DNA of 5,448 bases, from positions 26,789 through 32,236 of the forward strand of contig DJRI01000054.1 of the NCBI GenBank assembly GCA_002440045.1, in the 5' to 3' direction. The translations under genes and the position numbers were made by a program. The notes beneath the pieces were generated by a model. The model saw only the letters and a list, made by a program, of their open reading frames with translations. It was not told the DNA's origin and did not search any database. This DNA comes from Ruminococcaceae bacterium UBA6364. GTDB taxonomy: Bacteria > Bacillota > Clostridia > Oscillospirales > Acutalibacteraceae. This document shows, in pieces, positions 3,270 to 5,448 of the stretch (position 1 is the first letter of the stretch; every line of letters starts with the position of its first letter).

Positions 3270-5448
3270 ATGGATATTATAAACAAAGTGCTTTTTAAAC
3301 TGCACTTAAAAAAAGCTCCGCCTAAAAACGGCGGATTTAATAAAGAACTGCCGCAGCCCGTTAAAGACGTCCTTTTAAAAGAAGGGCTTAATACAGACTC
3401 GGTTATTTTAAGCGTAAAAAGCGATATGAATAACGACGAGCTTTTTTCCGACTGCTATGTCTTTTTTGACGAAAAAGGGCTTTATTTTGCAGAGATGAGC
3501 GAAGAAGTGCTGCCCGAAAAAAAGAGCCGCAAAAAGCTCGCCTTTTCGCCGCGCCTTTTAAATCTTGTTTGCACGCCTATGGGCGATATTGACGAAATGC
3601 TTGTGGAAAGAAACCTTTCAACGGGCAGGCTCACCTATAAAAAAGACGGCGAATATTATTCCGTATGCTTTTTTTCATTGGGGCTTATTTCGCATTTTGA
3701 AGAGCTTTCAAAAGTATTCAACGCGTTTAAAAAGGGCGAAGATTACAAGACGCTTATAAGGAAGCCCGAAGGCGGCGTTTGCAAAAAATGCGGCGCACCC
3801 GTTCCGCCCGGCAAAAGCTATTGCCCCAAATGCGAAAAGCGCTCGGCAACGGTAAAAAGGCTTTTCACGTTTTTTGACGACGCAAAGGGCAAAATGATTT
3901 TTATAATCGCCGCAATTCTTGTAAAAACGGCGATGTCGCTTATTTTGCCGCAATTCAGCACCCAAAAGCTTTATGACGACATTTTAAACCCCGCAAGCCC
4001 CGAAAGCTATGACGTGCTTTTAAATTCGCTTATTTCGCTTGTGCTCACGGTGGTAGGCTTAAAGCTTATAAACAGCCTTTTTACGCTTATATACCAATAT
4101 GTGCTGGCGGGCGTGTTGCCTAAGGTCATTTATTCTGTAAAGCTTAAAATCTTTACAGCAATGCAGCACCTTTCTTTGGGCTTTTACACTCAAAAGCAAA
4201 CAGGCAGTCTTATGGAGCGCGTAACGCGCGATTCAAACAACATTTATTGGTTCTTTGTTGACGGCTTTCCTTATGTTATAACAAGCGGCGTAACCGTCGC
4301 GGGAATCCTTGTGATAATGTTTATGACGAGCGCAAAGCTCACGCTGATGCTTCTTGCGGCGTCGCTTATAATCGTTGTCGCCTACCCTCTTTTTGAAAGA
4401 ATTTTCAGAAAGCTTCATCACGAGGTGTGGGTTCACAATGCGCGCCTTACTTCAAAGGTCAGCGACAGCATTAACGGCCACCGCATTATCAAGGCGTTTT
4501 CTAAGGAGGAGGACGAGCTTTCAGAGTTTGAAAAGCTCAGCACCGACCTTAAAACCGCCGAAATCAAGGTATCAAACACCGAATCCACCGTGTTCCCCCT
4601 GCTTTCGATAATCGTTTATTTTCTCGGTGCGCTTGTGCTCGGCTACGGCGGCGTGCTTGCGGTTAAATACAACGAACTCACTGTGGGCGAGCTTTTAAAA
4701 TTCGTCGTTTATCTCGGTATGCTTCAAAGCCCCATAGAATTTCTTTCGTGGGTCACAAACTGGTGGGCGCGCTGTATAGATTCCGTAAGGCGCGTGTTTG
4801 AAATAACCGACTCAAAGCCCGACATCGAAGAGCGCGAAAACGCCGTTGACATCAAAGATTTAAACGGCGATATTGAAATTTCAAAGCTAATTTTCTCATA
4901 TGAACCCGCGCGGCCTGTTATAAAAAATCTTTCTTTGAAGATAGACGCGGGCAAAATGCTCGGCATTGTCGGCAAAACCGGCGCGGGAAAAACAACAATT
5001 TCAAACCTGATAGCAAGACTTTATGACCCCGATGAAGGCTCTGTAAAAATAGACGGCGTTGACGTAAAAGATTTAAAATTCAGCGTGCTTCGCAAAAATA
5101 TAGGCATAGTCTCGCAGGATATATTTCTTTTTATGGGCACAATCGCCGATAACATTCGCTATGCAAAGCCCGACGCCACCGACGACGAGGTAATAGCCGC
5201 GGCAAAGGCGGCTTCGGCTCACGGGTTTATCACGGCGCTCCCCGACGGCTATGAAACGCGCGTAGACTCTGGCGGTCAGGACCTTTCGGGCGGCGAACGC
5301 CAGCGAATTTCAATCGCCAGAACAATCATTCAAAACCCAAAAATTCTTATTCTTGACGAAGCGACAGCCGCCATGGACACAGAAACCGAAAGAAACATTC
5401 AAAACTCTCTTTCGGCGCTAAAATCGGGCAGAACGACAATTGCAATAG
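3270..5448 (+). CDS. ABC exporter (fused membrane and ATPase domains) with N-terminal PH-like region and zinc ribbon; 3' end beyond the window
   Basis: The frame is open for 726 residues and runs off the window. Residues about 44-160 form an alternating strand pattern ending in a helix, resembling a PH-like fold (inference). Cys171, Cys174, Cys185 and Cys188 make a CxxC-x10-CxxC zinc ribbon. Six hydrophobic segments (about 209-228, 251-275, 335-353, 357-375, 438-465, 474-500) form an exporter membrane domain that includes the QxTGxLxxRVTxD loop (310-321). The ATPase domain shows the A-loop Tyr544, Walker A GKTGAGKTT (568-576), Q-loop Gln616, signature LSGGERQR (672-679), Walker B ILILDEAT (692-699) with catalytic Glu697, and D-loop AAMD. 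The H-loop His lies just past the edge. As a half-transporter it should dimerise; the substrate is unknown. From memory, this N-terminal architecture belongs to ABC proteins encoded next to DUF1854 proteins, some annotated as cyanophycin-associated. An in-frame stop at 3231 and no alternative start codon in between support 3270 as the start, although no clear ribosome site precedes it. Confidence 0.9.
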   Translation, partial: MDIINKVLFKLHLKKAPPKNGGFNKELPQPVKDVLLKEGLNTDSVILSVKSDMNNDELFSDCYVFFDEKGLYFAEMSEEVLPEKKSRKKLAFSPRLLNLVCTPMGDIDEMLVERNLSTGRLTYKKDGEYYSVCFFSLGLISHFEELSKVFNAFKKGEDYKTLIRKPEGGVCKKCGAPVPPGKSYCPKCEKRSATVKRLFTFFDDAKGKMIFIIAAILVKTAMSLILPQFSTQKLYDDILNPASPESYDVLLNSLISLVLTVVGLKLINSLFTLIYQYVLAGVLPKVIYSVKLKIFTAMQHLSLGFYTQKQTGSLMERVTRDSNNIYWFFVDGFPYVITSGVTVAGILVIMFMTSAKLTLMLLAASLIIVVAYPLFERIFRKLHHEVWVHNARLTSKVSDSINGHRIIKAFSKEEDELSEFEKLSTDLKTAEIKVSNTESTVFPLLSIIVYFLGALVLGYGGVLAVKYNELTVGELLKFVVYLGMLQSPIEFLSWVTNWWARCIDSVRRVFEITDSKPDIEERENAVDIKDLNGDIEISKLIFSYEPARPVIKNLSLKIDAGKMLGIVGKTGAGKTTISNLIARLYDPDEGSVKIDGVDVKDLKFSVLRKNIGIVSQDIFLFMGTIADNIRYAKPDATDDEVIAAAKAASAHGFITALPDGYETRVDSGGQDLSGGERQRISIARTIIQNPKILILDEATAAMDTETERNIQNSLSALKSGRTTIAI

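Noticed and set aside
3708..4975. Minus-strand and plus-strand frames inside the ABC transporter gene
   Set aside because: The ABC frame is open throughout and carries every expected motif; the other frames have no family features.
5283..5380. Signature LSGGERQR and D-loop AAMD as degenerate ATPase motifs
   Set aside because: Glu in the signature is a common working variant and the Walker B Glu697 is present; nothing suggests a dead ATPase. The missing H-loop is due to the window edge.

Overview
The window holds four protein-coding genes and reads like ordinary chromosome from a Gram-positive, low-to-mid GC Clostridia-type bacterium (gut Oscillospirales/Eubacteriales are my best guess, from memory of similar proteins). 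The signs are sigma-A promoters with consensus -10 boxes and 17-bp spacers, strong Shine-Dalgarno sites before three of the genes, factor-independent terminators, and the gene content. I see no rRNA, tRNA, CRISPR array, insertion sequence, integrase or plasmid/phage gene.

Layout. Bases 1-75 are a short 3' flank with one inverted repeat. On the minus strand, read right to left, a two-gene operon (1946 to 76) encodes a single-pass membrane protein with an external peptidoglycan-binding domain, followed 17 bases later by a ChbG/YdjC-type carbohydrate deacetylase. The operon has its own extended -10 promoter (1989-2017). Upstream of it a pair of related hairpins, exactly 40 bp apart (2047-2112), ends the preceding minus-strand gene. 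That gene (3043 to 2129) is a stand-alone acyltransferase with the fold of the E2 catalytic domain of 2-oxo acid dehydrogenases, but without lipoyl or subunit-binding domains. It is driven by a fully consensus promoter (3108-3136). A 226-bp divergent intergenic region separates it from a plus-strand gene (3270 to beyond 5448), which encodes an ABC exporter half-transporter with an unusual N-terminal part: a PH-like region and a four-cysteine zinc ribbon before the membrane domain. The window ends inside its nucleotide-binding domain, just before the H-loop histidine.

The genes form three transcription units, and nothing in the sequence shows that they work together. The most interesting points are the domain architecture of the ABC transporter (I predict a DUF1854 partner just beyond the window), the isolated E2-like acyltransferase with a changed active-site motif and an insertion, the pairing of a peptidoglycan-binding membrane protein with a cytoplasmic deacetylase, and the tandem hairpins that can refold into one long palindrome. 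I did not find a clear, wholly new system.
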